Shown here piece after piece: positions 39,521 through 50,070 of a DNA stretch of 64,000 bases. Within the stretch, counting starts at the first letter, position 1, and each line of letters begins with the position of its first letter. Both the position numbers and the translations under genes were made by a program. Origin of the DNA: Micropterix aruncella (taxonomy: Eukaryota; Arthropoda; Insecta; Lepidoptera; Micropterigidae); assembly GCA_944548615.1 (NCBI GenBank), contig OX155963.1, positions 27,481,336 to 27,545,335 of the forward strand. The letters are read 5' to 3'. Under the pieces are notes generated by a model. That model saw nothing but the letters and a program-made list of their open reading frames with translations, was not told the origin of the DNA and ran no database searches.

Positions 39521-39595
39521 CGGGCGGCCGGCCGCCCGGTGCGGCAAGAGCGTGCCTATAAATAGCGCGTCTGAGGCCGCGGTTTTCCTATAACA
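39521..39595 (+). promoter_or_regulatory. Helitron core promoter
   Basis: A perfect 18-bp palindrome CGGGCGGCCGGCCGCCCG (39,521-39,538) precedes TATAAATA at 39,557-39,564. Transcription would be expected to start about 30 bases later. Confidence 0.6.
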
Positions 39596-39714
39596 CTTTG
39601 AATTTAGCAGCGATCGGACGCGTTTATTATATCGGAGCTCTCCAGCGAGGAAAATAGCAATACTTAGATAATAAAAACGTGCTTTTCAGCGCGACAACGT
39701 ATCAGTAATTATAA

Positions 39715-40268
39715 GTAAGTTACGATAAATAATTGTATGATAGTAGTTTTAAAATATAAATTATATTCTATTCTAAGGTTAATTTTTAAATCGCACTTAT
39801 AGCAATTATAAGTACCTACATAAGGTGAGATAAGATTAGATTAAATAAAACCATAATTTATGGATTGCAATTTTCTATTAAGATCTTGATTAAAATTTAC
39901 AGTTAGATCAATTTAATATTAGGGAAATTATTTTCAAAAATCGTGATTTAAGGTGAGATATGTAAGTTCAGAAAAAGTACTTAATAGAATAGGTATCTTT
40001 TGTTGTTGATGATTGTTGATTATCTTTTGTTTTTAGTCGCACGAATAGCAAATTATTTTTTATAATTAAAATCGTTGTTTAAGTTGAGGTATTTCAGTAA
40101 AAAAAAAAGAACTGAATAGAATAGGTATCTTTTGTTTTTTATGATTGCTGATTATCTTTTGTTTCTAAATGGTAAGAATTTAGATATTTTTTACTGCGGC
40201 ACATACTAATAATATGGCAATTTGTGCATAGGTAATCATACATATAGAACTGAGTAAATTTTGTACAG
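39715..40268 (+). other. Probable 5'UTR intron of the Helitron gene
   Basis: A consensus donor GTAAGT is at 39,715, and the acceptor TTTGTACAG ends at 40,268. They lie between the TATA box and the first ATG at 40,282. This is inferred from splice signals only. Confidence 0.5.
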
Positions 40269-40281
40269 AAATTATAAAGTC

Positions 40282-40590
40282 ATGTCTGGAAGACGTCGTC
40301 GTTCGAACATAGGTCGTAGTACAGTGAATGCCAGAAGAGTACGTTCAGCAAGAGATGAAGAATCGTCAACGGAACGTGAGGCTCGCCTCAGTCAGGCTCG
40401 GGATAGATATAGAGCTGAGAGAGAGAGAGAATCTTCAGTAGAGCGTGAGATTCGCCGCAGCCGGGATCGAGATAGGCATACGGTTCAGAGGGACAGAGAA
40501 TCGTCAGTAGAGCGTGAGGCTCGCCTCAGTCAGCTTCGGGATAGATATAGAGCTGAGAGAGAGAGAGAGAGAATCTTCAGTAGAGCGTGA
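40282..40590 (+). pseudogene. Helitron protein N-terminal region, repeat-rich (frameshifted)
   Basis: The ATG at 40,282 starts MSGRRRRSNIGRSTVNARRV. Arg/Glu/Ser-rich units follow (EREARLSQARDRYRAERE, EREIRRSRDRDRHTVQ), with a nucleotide period of about 138 bp. The frame ends at 40,590. A GA run here is one GA unit longer than in the first repeat (40,413 against 40,551), and this shifts the frame. The next frame carries on with the same type of sequence and NSWVNKENSA to a stop at 40,691. The region is basic and charged, and probably the unstructured N-terminus of the Rep-helicase protein. Its function is unknown to me. Confidence 0.7.
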
Positions 40591-40689
40591 GGTTCACCGC
40601 AGCCGAGATAGGGAAAGACATCGAATACAGAGAGCCAGAGAATCATCAGCACGAGTTACTAATTCATGGGTGAATAAAGAAAATTCTGC

Positions 40690-43600
40690 ATGAATTACGA
40701 TCCTTCGATTTCTTACAAGGACGATCGCATAGTATCAATAGGTACTATGTCAGTAGTGTGTGAACATTGCTTGGCATTGAAATTCAAGGACGAATCGAAA
40801 GGCATGTGTTGCTTACAAGGAAAAGTCAAATTAGAAGAAGTTCTCCCTCCACCTGAACCACTTCACTTTCTTCTTACGGGTGATCATCAGAAATCCAAGC
40901 AATTCATGCGCAATATACGCCGTTATAATAACGCATTTCAAATTACCTCTTTTAAGAGTAAGCAAGTCGTTGAGCGTGGGTTCATGCCTACATTTAAAAT
41001 TCAAGGGCAAGTGTACCACTTAGCTGGGAGCTTGCTACCACTTCGACCCGATGATCACAAATTTCTGCAAATATATTTTATTGCAGATCCAGATACACAA
41101 GCATCTACGCGGTGTACAAGTGTTGCACAGCCAATTGATAGAGATTTGATTAGATCTCTCCAAGATATGTTACATTCTCATAATTGCTACATACAGTCTT
41201 TCAAAACTGCGATTGAGAGTGTTTCAGCAGATACTCCTGACTTTAATGTCGTAATCCATGCAAATAAAGTTCCTGTTGGAGAACACAGAGGACGATACAA
41301 TGCGCCTTCCACGAGTGAAGTAGCAGTGGTGATAGCTGGACAGCAATTTGACAAAAGAGATATTGTATTGCATAGTCGTGATGATAATTTGCAAAAAATG
41401 TCAGAGTTACACAGATCTTATGACAGCTTACAATATCCTTTGATGCTATGTCGTGGAGAAAACGGTTATGCCATTAATATTTCTCAAGTTGACCCAATCG
41501 GTGGTACACCTCTGCGTAAAACAGTGTCATGTATGAACTACTATTGCTACCGTATAATGACAAGACGTAACAATTTCAATACTTTGCTTAGATATGGAAT
41601 GTTAACAAACCAATACTTGGTAGATCAATATGCGAAAATTGAATCTGAGAGATTGGCCTACATCCGTAATAATCAAACTAAATTGAGAGCTGAAAATTAC
41701 GTTCATCTTCAGGATGCTTTACAGGCGAATGAACACCGCAACGGCATTGGGCAGTTGGTTATACTACCTTCATCATTCACAGGTGGACCTCGATATTTAC
41801 ACGAAAAATCGCAAGACGCCATGACTTACGTAAGAAATTACGGCAAACCTGATTTATTTATAACTGCGACATGTAACCCAAATTGGCCGGAAATCAAAGA
41901 AAATATTAACACCAATTTAACTCCACAAGACAGATACGATATAGTTAACAGAGTCTTCCATTTAAAAGTACAGAAACTCCTGCACCTCATTAACAAGTCT
42001 TATATATTCGGTCCGCCGCGCTGTCATATGTACACAATAGAATGGCAGAAACGTGGCTTGCCACATGTACACCTGTTGGTGTGGTTAGTGAACAAAATTA
42101 GACCAAACCAAATTGACAGGGTTATTTCAGCTGAATTACCGGATAAAGATAAAGATCCTATCCTGTACGAAATCGTAAAGAAACATATGGTACACGGCCC
42201 TTGCGGGACTGTAAACCCGAATTCTCCATGTATGCGAGATTCTAAATGCAGCAAAAAAATTCCGAAGTCGTTCCAAACTCAAACAAGTACTAGCGATGAC
42301 GGATATCCCAAATATCGTCGACGATCGCCAGAACAGGGTGGGCAAAATGCTACCGTCCGAAACCATGATATTGATAACCGATGGATCGTTCCCTATAATC
42401 CGCTCCTTTTGAAAATTTTTGATGCCCACATCAACGTAGAGTTGTGCAATTCAATAAAGTCAATTCAATATGTTACTAAGTACATTAATAAAGGCAGTGA
42501 TCAAGCCACTTTCAGCATACAATCACCAAATGAAGTGGAAAAATATCAGTCTGGACGTTACATCTGCAGCTCTGAAGCTGTATGGAGGATTTTATCATTC
42601 GAAGTGCACGACCGGGCTCCCACAATTGTCCACCTTGCAGTTCATTTAGAAAATGGACAAAGAGTATATTTCACAGAGAACAATATACAAGAAGTTGTTA
42701 ATAACCCGCGGGATACAACATTGACAGCATTCTTCAAGTTATGTGCTCAAGATGATTTCGCGAAAACACTGACGTATGACAGAGTTCCAGGTTACTATAC
42801 ATGGAACCAGAGTTCTAAAACTTTTCAACGGCGAAAACAAGGTACTGCGGTTGATGGTTTCCCCGGAGTAAAAAAAACGGATGCTCTTGGCAGAGTCTAC
42901 GTGGTTCATCCCAACAACAGCGAATGCTTTTATCTGAGAATGTTATTGCATATTGTAAAAGGCCCGACATCCTTTGCACACCTAAGAACTGTACAAGGTG
43001 TTGTTTACAATACTTATCAAGCAGCATGCAAAGCTATGGGGCTCTTGGAAGACGATTCTCACTGGGAAAACACATTATCAGAAGCAGCTGTTTGTAGTTC
43101 AGCTACATCATTAAGATATTTATTTGCCGTCATAGTAGTGTTTTGTCAAGTAACTGATTCTGTTAATCTATGGAATAAATTTCAAGAAAATATGGCCAGT
43201 GATATTCTGATTCGGCGACGGCGAGAGTTAAACTCAGATGATGTACAATATGATCAAAACATATTTGACGAAGCATTATTGGAATTGAACAAAGTAGTGC
43301 AATTACTTTCGGGTAAATCGATCAAGGATTTTAGGCTGCCGATGCCAGCTAATACTACTGACTCAGATTTAACTAACAGTGCCGAATACACAAGAGAAAC
43401 ATCATACGATCAAACGAGACTTTTACAAAATATAGCTCAAGATGAGCCACGATTAAACATCGATCAGAAAAAAGTATTCACTGCATTACTATCAACAATT
43501 GATAACAATGAAGGGAAATTGTTTTTCCTTGATTTGTTTTTCTGCTTTTGGGGAAATTGTTTATCTGCTTTTAAAAAAAGTGAGATCTATCGGAAAAATT

Positions 43601-43701
43601 GCGTTTGCTGTTGCGTCATCCGGCATTGCCGCTACGCTTTTGGAAGGAGGCCGAACCGCACACTCCACATTCAAGCTCCCGCTGAAAATCGCCACCGATG
43701 A
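40690..43701 (+). pseudogene. Helitron Rep (HUH endonuclease), N-terminal and Rep domains
   Basis: This 1003-codon frame encodes the Helitron replication initiator, which nicks and joins DNA strands during rolling-circle transposition. Near residues 15-45 is a zinc-finger-like block, MSVVCEHCLALKFKDES then CC. The Helitron-like N domain follows. The catalytic HUH motif is in KRGLPHVHLLVWL (His459, His461), and the two tyrosines are in YVTKYINKG (Tyr594, Tyr598). All expected catalytic residues are visible. The frame opens at an ATG overlapping the stop of the previous frame, so the true start was upstream. Near residue 945 (KLFFLD) it runs out of the helicase frame, and the last ~55 residues are out of frame. 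The intact Rep part and dead helicase junction point to a recently inactivated copy. Confidence 0.93.
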
Positions 43702-44806
43702 TAATAACAGCGTCTGTAGTGTTTCTAAACAGAGAAATACAGGAAAATTGATGCGTGACTGCTCATTAATAGTCTGGGACGAAGCTACCATGTCAAACAA
43801 GACGTCTGTGGAAGCACTGGATAGGACAATGCGCGATTTGCGCAACAAAAATTCACCTATGGGTGGATGTACAATTCTGTTCTCAGGAGATTTCCGTCAA
43901 ATCCTACCAGTTGTGACTCGAGGAACACGTGCTGACGAAATAAATGCTTGCCTAAAAAGATCCAACCTTTGGCCACATGTCAATAAATTAAAGCTTAAAA
44001 CTAATATGAGGGTTTCGTCATCTTCACGTGAGAACAGGCTATTTCCAGAGATGCTGCTAAAAGTTGGCAATGGAGAGTTAACACAAAGTGAGGGAAGGAT
44101 TGACCTAGAAAACCTTTGCGTTTTGATAGACAACATCCAAGAGTTAGTCAACAATGTCTATCCTGACATTGATAACATAAGTTATAAGACAATATCTTGG
44201 TTTAAAGAAAGAGCGATTCTGTCACCAACTAACGAACAAGTAGATAAAGTAAATAACTTGATTCTTTCAAAGATTGATGCGCCGACGAAAATATATTACT
44301 CGGTCGATACTGTTCTCGATTTGGAAGAAGCTGTTCATTTTCCTACAGAATTTCTAAACTCTTTGAACCCGTCTGGACTCCCTCCTCACAAAATGGTGTT
44401 GAAAGTAGGTTGTCCTGTTATTTTATTAAGAAACCTGAATCCACCTAAACTTTGCAATGGCACGCGTTTGCTGGTAAAATCATTGAAAACTTTCATAATA
44501 GAGTGCACAATACTCACAGGATGTGGTACCGGAGAAGATGTATTGATTCCCCGAATCCCTCTGATACCATCGGATTTACCCTTCCAATTTAAACGTTTAC
44601 AGTTTCCGGTAAAGACATCTTTTGCAATGACCATTAATAAATCGCAGGGTCAAACCTTCAACGTTGCAGGCTTAGATTTGAGCGTTGACTGTTTTTCACA
44701 TGGACAACTGTATGTCGCTCTTTCAAGAGTGACCTCCAGAGAAAACATGTTTGTATTGTCTAATGACAAGAAAGCTGTGAACGTTGTTTATAAAGACATT
44801 CTGTAA
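43499..44806 (+). pseudogene. Helitron Pif1-type helicase domain (Walker A lost)
   Basis: This frame continues the Rep protein after a shift near 43,535. Motifs in order: VASSGIAATLLEGGRTAHST (motif Ia), LIVWDEATMSNK (Walker B, DEA), LFSGDFRQILPVVTRG (III), LKTNMRV (IV region), KTSFAMTINKSQGQTF (V) and GQLYVALSRVT (VI). The stop is at 44,804-44,806. The frame as given starts at 43,499, but helicase-like sequence begins at about 43,553. Where the ATP-binding GxxGKT should be, the sequence reads FGEIVY in this frame, so the lysine and threonine are absent. The helicase would unwind DNA during transposition. This copy should lack ATPase activity. Confidence 0.9.
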
Positions 44807-44817
44807 TATGTTGTAAA

Positions 44818-44823
44818 AATAAA
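44818..44823 (+). terminator. Polyadenylation signal of the Helitron gene
   Basis: AATAAA lies 12 bases after the helicase stop codon, with further AAATAAATA repeats just behind. Confidence 0.5.
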
Positions 44824-45023
44824 ATAAATAGTTAAAAATGTAAAAAGTAAATAAGTAAAAATGTAGTGTATGAATTTAGATATTCCAAAGATAGCAGGAA
44901 ATCTTCATGGTATAGGGAAAGGGGGATTGTTTTACTCCAAATTTAACGCGTGCGGGCCACGGGCAGTAATGAATAAATCAAAACTACTGGATCGATTTTA
45001 ATCACATAGGCTATATATTTTAT

Positions 45024-45136
45024 ACCCGTGCGAAGCCAGAGCGGGCCGCTATGTTTTTATATACAACGTTCACAGTTTTTCTGTACTGTATTTAGTATCA
45101 GCATTGCACCCGTGCGAAGCCGGGGCGGGTCGCTAG
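45024..45136 (+). promoter_or_regulatory. Duplicated Helitron 3' terminal module
   Basis: ACCCGTGCGAAGCCAGAGCG ... GCTAT (45,024-45,052) is followed by ACCCGTGCGAAGCCGGGGCG ... GCTAG (45,108-45,136). Only the second ends in the required CTAG. Each forms an ACCCG/CGGGY hairpin. Confidence 0.8.
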
Positions 45137-45805
45137 TGTTTTATAAGTGCAGGAGCCATATTATGGTGATACTTAGAGTGGGCTACCATAATTGAATGCG
45201 TATACAAAATTTTGTGCTTGTGCTGTTGACCGTTGAGGAGTTCTCTCGTTGGAAGCCAACCCTAAGTGCCGCAGTCCTGTCTTGGTGAAACTTAGAACGG
45301 GCTGTCGTAATTGAAAGGCATACAAAATTTGGTGTCTGTGCTGTTGACCGTTAAGGAGTCCCCTCGTCGGGAGCCAACCCTGGGTGCAGCAGCCGTGTCA
45401 TGGTAAAACTTAGAACAGGCTATCATAACGAGTATGAATGGGTATACAAAATTTCGTGTCTGTGCTGTTGAGCGTTGAGGAGTTCGCTCGTCGGGAGCCA
45501 ACCCAGGGTGTAAAATCAGGTCATGCTTACCATAAAAATAAATACATTGTTATCGGAATTGAATCAACATGTACATTTTCAACTTCATAGGATAATATTT
45601 GAGGAGTTCTCTCAATTCCTCATGGATCCCATCATCAGAACAGGATTTTGATAAAAATGGGACCAGTCTGCAAGTGTAACCTTTCATATAAAATAAGAAT
45701 TTTTCAAATCGGTTCATAAATAGCAGAGTTATGAGGTAACAAACATCAAAAAAAAAAAAGATACAACCGAATCGATAACCTCCTCCTTTTTTGAAGTCGG
45801 TTAAT
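45137..45805 (+). repeat. Dispersed repeat with 118-bp units, copy with full 3' part
   Basis: Units begin at about 45,149, 45,272 and 45,389. Then come CCCATCATCAGAACAGGATT, AAATCGGTTCATAAATAGCA and the end CAACCGAATCGATAACCTCC ... GAAGTCGGTTAA near 45,804. The Helitron ends directly at its left side. Confidence 0.85.
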
Positions 45806-46479
45806 AATATGGTCCTACAAATACAACAGATATTTCAATACCAGAGAAAAATTAAAATAATCATAGCGATATAATAGTCAATAAAATGATAAAAATGTCA
45901 AGCTAAATGAAGAAAATCAAAATGAAAATTATCAGTCACCTAATCAGAATTCTTTGATATCATACAATTCTCTCTCAATAAGGTTGCTTTTTAATTTGAA
46001 CTTAAACTGGGGTGTTTTCCTGTTTTCTTCACACAATTTTATTATTTTCAGGTAGTTTATTCCATATATGGTATACCATTCCAATGTAGTTTGAATCCTT
46101 TTTTAATATATCCAATGATGGCCAGGGCAGTATCAAATTATGCCTCTAGTAAAATGAGAGAATTTCCACTTTTTTATTTAAAAAAAAAAAATCATACTCA
46201 GAGAAAAAATACATATTTTTAAATATTAAAATCTCGCCAAACTGGTATACAGTTTGTTGGCGAGACAAACTCTTTTATAGTCTTACACTTCTAATTTTGT
46301 GATACAAAAAGACATTAATAATATAAAAAACAATGCACAGCAGTATTACTACTGGTCTTACTACAGACTTAAATTAGGCCAGTATTACTACAAGCTTAAA
46401 TTATAGAAACGTATAACAAATTTACTTATGACCACTAATTTCACTGTAATCGTCCAACAGGTAGCTTTTTAATCTCTTT
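45806..46479. other. AT-rich, possibly LINE 3' UTR
   Basis: Lies downstream (minus sense) of the RT remnant at 46,480-46,905. No distinctive tail is seen. Confidence 0.3.
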
Positions 46480-46905
46480 TAAACATCTGTTTGCTCACGC
46501 TTACACAGTCTTCCTCAGATACAATAGTATTAAAGATTCTTGGAATGAGGACGTTAAAGTATTAACACTCTTGGTTCTTCAAATATTTTACGGACTTTTT
46601 CTCTAACATTCCTATTGTAATGTATTGGTATTTTAAATTCTGAATTTCTAAAATGCTCCATTGCTAGTAAGTATGTAATTTTATCATGTATAGGTAATAT
46701 ATCGCATCGCTTAAACAACAAGTTATAGTTCTTTTTACATTGTGTTAACACATTTTTATTTACTAAAAGTTTTATTATTCTACGTTGAAAATTAAATATT
46801 TTATCTATATATGTGCGATGAGTACGATCAAATAAAGTGAGAGCATAGCTCAGTACTGCATCAGCGAGGGCATGATATACTAAGCGGAATGTTTCATACT
46901 TAAGT
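46480..46905 (-). pseudogene. LINE reverse-transcriptase C-terminal remnant
   Basis: Minus strand: FRLVYHALADAVLSYALTLF then RTYIDKIFNFQRRIIKLL, KKNYNLLFKRCDILPIHDKI and MEHFRNSEFKIPIHYNRNVR. This is the post-palm region of a LINE RT (the ALxxSxLxYxxxxW-type block followed by LQkrxIRxI). It runs without a stop from about 46,905 to 46,554. It then continues in another frame (IPRIFNTIVSEEDC, MFKRD) towards 46,480. RT palm and endonuclease are missing. The clade is uncertain, CR1/Jockey superfamily. Confidence 0.7.
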
Positions 46906-47159
46906 CTTCAATTGTCCTATATTTTTAAATAACAACATTATGCATTCGAAGACATATATAGTGATATTAGAGTGAGTATACTGAGAGTTCTGAAATGACT
47001 ATGACAAGATTCATTACGGTCAAGATTAATGAAAAAAATAATGGCTACGTTTTGATGAAAGAAAATATTAAAATAAATTTTAATTCAAATCCATGCTATT
47101 CCATTCTCAAAATCAGTTATTCATTTCTCTTTATGTCGTTTGCTATCGCTCAGATATTT
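46906..47159. other. No recognised feature
   Basis: AT-rich link between the LINE remnant and the mariner remnant. Confidence 0.3.
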
Positions 47160-47440
47160 TCGGATGTTTAATCATGGAAAAGTTAGAAATTCGCATCATT
47201 TCGAATATCCAATATAGCCTCGTGCGGACTGGGTCAAGAGTTAATGCAAATGTGTACTGTCAAGAACTGTTAACAATGATGGAGAAGCTCGTGATTAAAA
47301 GTCGAGCCTCGTCGATCGCTCTTCGCTACAGCTTCTGCCAACAATGGACGACCGCACACTCCACAGCAAACAGTAGCAAAGTTTTACGAGTTTAGTTTAT
47401 TGATCCGTAAATTCAATATACAAAGTAATAACAATCCTTG
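47160..47440 (+). pseudogene. mariner-like transposase remnant
   Basis: One frame reads VRTGSRVNANVYCQELLTMM then EKLVIKSRAS. A +1 frame takes over with ATASANNGRPHTPQQTVAKF then YEF. The pattern NANVYCxxL ... NNGRPHT is the DDE-transposase region around the second catalytic Asp of mariner elements (DNARPHT in the family, here NN, so the Asp is lost). Transposases of this type cut and paste at TA. This fragment of about 90 codons is frame-shifted and dead. No terminal repeats are seen nearby. Confidence 0.7.
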
Positions 47441-47487
47441 TCCGTACAACAATATATTTTTTGATAAGCATACATATTATAAACCTA

Positions 47488-47878
47488 TATATAGGTTGAA
47501 TATTTAATTAGTGACATCTTTGAAGTGGGTGAATCCGTACGATCAAAAAGCATCTACTGATAAATTTAAAAAAAAAACTAAAAAAATATGAAAAAAAAGT
47601 TTTTTTAGTTTTTCTTTTTATGTTGGTGAATTTGAAAATCTTGACTAATAAATAAAAGTTTGACAAGCGTTGAACAATATTCGCGATATTAAATTTATCG
47701 CTAGATAGCGCAACGCGCTAAACTCTTTTTATACTATTTTTTAAAACATTGTTTCCAAATGTTTAAAAAAAAAGATATTTTTGTGTTTTTCTTAATTTTT
47801 TGTATTAAAAGTTGCTAATTTGTTCGTACTGATTCACCTATTTCAAGGTGTTTATAATTAAAAACTCTTTCTGTATAT
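47488..47878. mobile_element. Foldback (MITE-like) element, TA target
   Basis: The left end (TAGGTTGAATATTTAATTAG, TGAAGTGGGTGAATCCGTAC) is the inverse of the right end (GTACTGATTCACCTATTTCA, TTTATAATTAAAAACTCTTT). The core CGCTAGATAGCGC is shared with 37.8 kb. TA lies on each flank. Confidence 0.75.
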
Positions 47879-47919
47879 CTTGGAAAGAAAATTCATCTCT
47901 TTGACATAATAATGGTTTA

Positions 47920-47958
47920 CCACCTCACTAAGAAGTAACCTGTTGAGGTGGTACTAAT
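47920..47958. repeat. Short hairpin motif, copy 1
   Basis: TTACCACCTCACTAAGAAGT then AACCTGTTGAGGTGGTA. The arms ACCACCTC/GAGGTGGT pair. A second copy is at 58,703-58,741 in unrelated surroundings. Confidence 0.7.
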
Positions 47959-48349
47959 GTCGGTTGGTAATTCATTTCGTGAGGGCAATTATCATCTTTA
48001 ATTTCTCGGGCAATTTTACTATGATACGCAACGCATAGATGGCACTCATAGTTCCAAACATTCACTAACCTTCTCTTATGCTCAATATGGCGGCGTTCGT
48101 GGTATGCAATACGGCGGTGCTCTATACAAACGCCTATAAGGTATCATATCCCAAAATAAAATTATAACATAATACCAAACGAATTTTTAAATCATAGCAC
48201 TTATTATTTTAATATTATTTACATAAACATGACAATTTTTAATTCGTTGTACAGGTTTTAATACGTAATAATTACGCACTATAATGTTCAGATATACTAA
48301 TATTCTTAGTTTTAAATACCTTTACTGGTCTGTATTTTATGCAGACGAA

Positions 48350-48495
48350 CGTAATAATCTTTATTTCTGCAATACGCACATGTACCACTGTGATTAGGTT
48401 AGTTGTAAGACATTGACATGTGGCAATAAGCTCGCCTTTTTGTAATATTATTAAGTGCAAATAAAGAATATATTATTATTATTATTATTACCAAT
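48350..48495 (+). mobile_element. LINE 3' end only, (ATT)n tail
   Basis: GACATGTGGCAATAAGCTCG, GCAAATAAAG and (TTA)n match the 3' end of the 486-1016 LINE. The coding part is absent. Confidence 0.75.
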
Positions 48496-49224
48496 AGATG
48501 GCATTCTATCAGTATTATTTCTATGATGTAATCAGCCTATTTATAAATGCGATAGTTGCACTAATAATTGCATGTTATTATTGCTATCATTGCTAAAAAA
48601 AAAGTAGTTTTATAACCAATCTTTCCTTTATGAAAAAAAATATAATTATCAAAAATAGTTATAACAGTTATATACTCTTTATATTTTATTAATATGCTCT
48701 GCTGTATGTTTTTAATAAAATAAATAAACAAAGAGTATTAATTAATTTCGCACTTTGGATTTTACATACACAATAACTTCTCAAAAGATCATTTTACAGA
48801 TGAATGGTTACCGGGTGGTTTGCGGTTTGTGGGTAAAGAGAAGAATAAGCAGGGAAGAGGGCCATGGAAAGAGGGAGGGGAGTCAGAGATTTAAGATGGC
48901 GTCGCGTCGTCCCGCCAAAATGATTAACGTGTTCATCAGAGCGTGGTTTATGCGCATCAATAAAACCGATTATTGACTTGCCGTTCCTAATTGGAATGCC
49001 ACAAGAAACTTAAACCACAATCGGCTTTTTATTGTTCGGAAATCGACGGATAGCATATCTTCTTATTGGAATTGGCCAATTCTCGGCGAAGGTTAAGTTG
49101 GTCGTCGGATAGTTTTCTTTAGATGTTACATCATAGATTATGCAGAATTGTATAGGCTGTGTTGCCTGTCACCCTTATCACCAGTCCTAATGTTTATTGA
49201 TAACCCTGATTCTTAATTCACTTA
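48496..49224. other. No recognised feature
   Basis: The 73-codon plus-strand frame at 48,755-48,976 is unrecognised. The surroundings are AT-rich. Confidence 0.3.
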
Positions 49225-49800
49225 GTCTAATAATAAAAAATAAAATACAAACGGAGCTGCCATGGAATTCACCGACCGAAGTCGGGCCCATCATATAGTA
49301 TTATTACACTTCTGGGGGGTGAGCAGTGCATTCCGGACTAACGACCGGCTGTGGTAGGTTTAGGACAGCTGTCTTGCCACATGTGAGCGTTCACCTTACC
49401 ACCCATTCACTCCCCCTTCAAAGCCATAGAATTTGAGATGCGGAAATCGCGGTTTTAGATCATTTTTCTAAGAAGGAGTCGATTATTTTCCTGGAGAGAC
49501 CAAGATCTTTAAAAAGGTGAAACAGAGATTTAGCTGGCAGGCCACGAGCGCCAACTTCCACCGCGTGAAGGTGAACAGTGAAGCCGTTCCTGGTGACGGC
49601 ATTTGCGAGGTCATGGTATTTATTTAATTTCTACTCGTGGTCTTTTAGGATATTTGATTCCCATGGAACAGTTAATTCTACGATAAGGACCATCTTCCGA
49701 GATATAGAGTAAAGAGTTATATCTGAACGCAGAGCTGTGCATCCGAGACTTTTAGGGAATTTATACTGCTTAGGGCCGTATATCTTTCTTTAAAAAATAT
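49225..49800 (-). pseudogene. C-terminal fragment of an R2-like (restriction-type endonuclease) LINE
   Basis: Minus strand: KQYKFPKSLGCTALRSDITL then YSISRKMVLIVELTVPWESN, HE, a stop, KLNKYHDLANAVTRNGFTVH, LHAVEVGARGLPAKSLFHLF and DSFLEK with a stop near 49,468. The SDITL ... VELTVPWE pattern followed by EVGARG is what I know from the C-terminal nuclease-like region of R2-superclade and related retroelement proteins. The core would be PD-(D/E)XK-like. One in-frame TAG interrupts it, and no RT domain lies next to it. Family assignment is from memory. Confidence 0.6.
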
Positions 49801-50070
49801 TATCTTTCTTTTACTTACTTGTTTTGTTTCAGGTATAATTACGTTCGCTTTTACCGGCACAAACAGATGCGGTCATTTCTGCAGCGGTAGAAATATTTGC
49901 AACTCAATACCTCAAAAATAGTTTTTTTTACTATTGCATAAAATATTTCTATTTTTTAAATGTTAATCAAGCTGACATAAAAGATTCATGATCAGATTTC
50001 ATATTTAAGTTAAAAAAAAATCACGAGAAACGTGTGTTTTTTGGACTTCTAAACCAGGCTCGGACTGCAC
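49801..50070. other. No recognised feature
   Basis: AT-rich link between two retroelement fragments. Confidence 0.3.

Larger units (their letters stand above)
38979..45136 (+). mobile_element. Full-length autonomous-type Helitron (6158 bp)
   Basis: The 5' terminus A|TCACTACATAGTATAAAAC is at 38,979. The 3' terminus is a hairpin (ACCCG ... CGGGT) then CGCTAG|T at 45,136. Inside, in order: a GC palindrome and TATA box, a probable 5'UTR intron, an N-terminal repeat-rich frame, Rep with HUH and two tyrosines, and a Pif1-type helicase. It is frame-broken in at least three places, so it is now inactive, but it shows the whole gene layout. Confidence 0.92.

Noticed and set aside
42024..42429. Minus-strand open frames inside the Helitron Rep region (also 40,831-41,019, 43,561-43,848, 43,897-44,154)
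   Set aside because: They are shadows of the plus-strand Rep/helicase gene.
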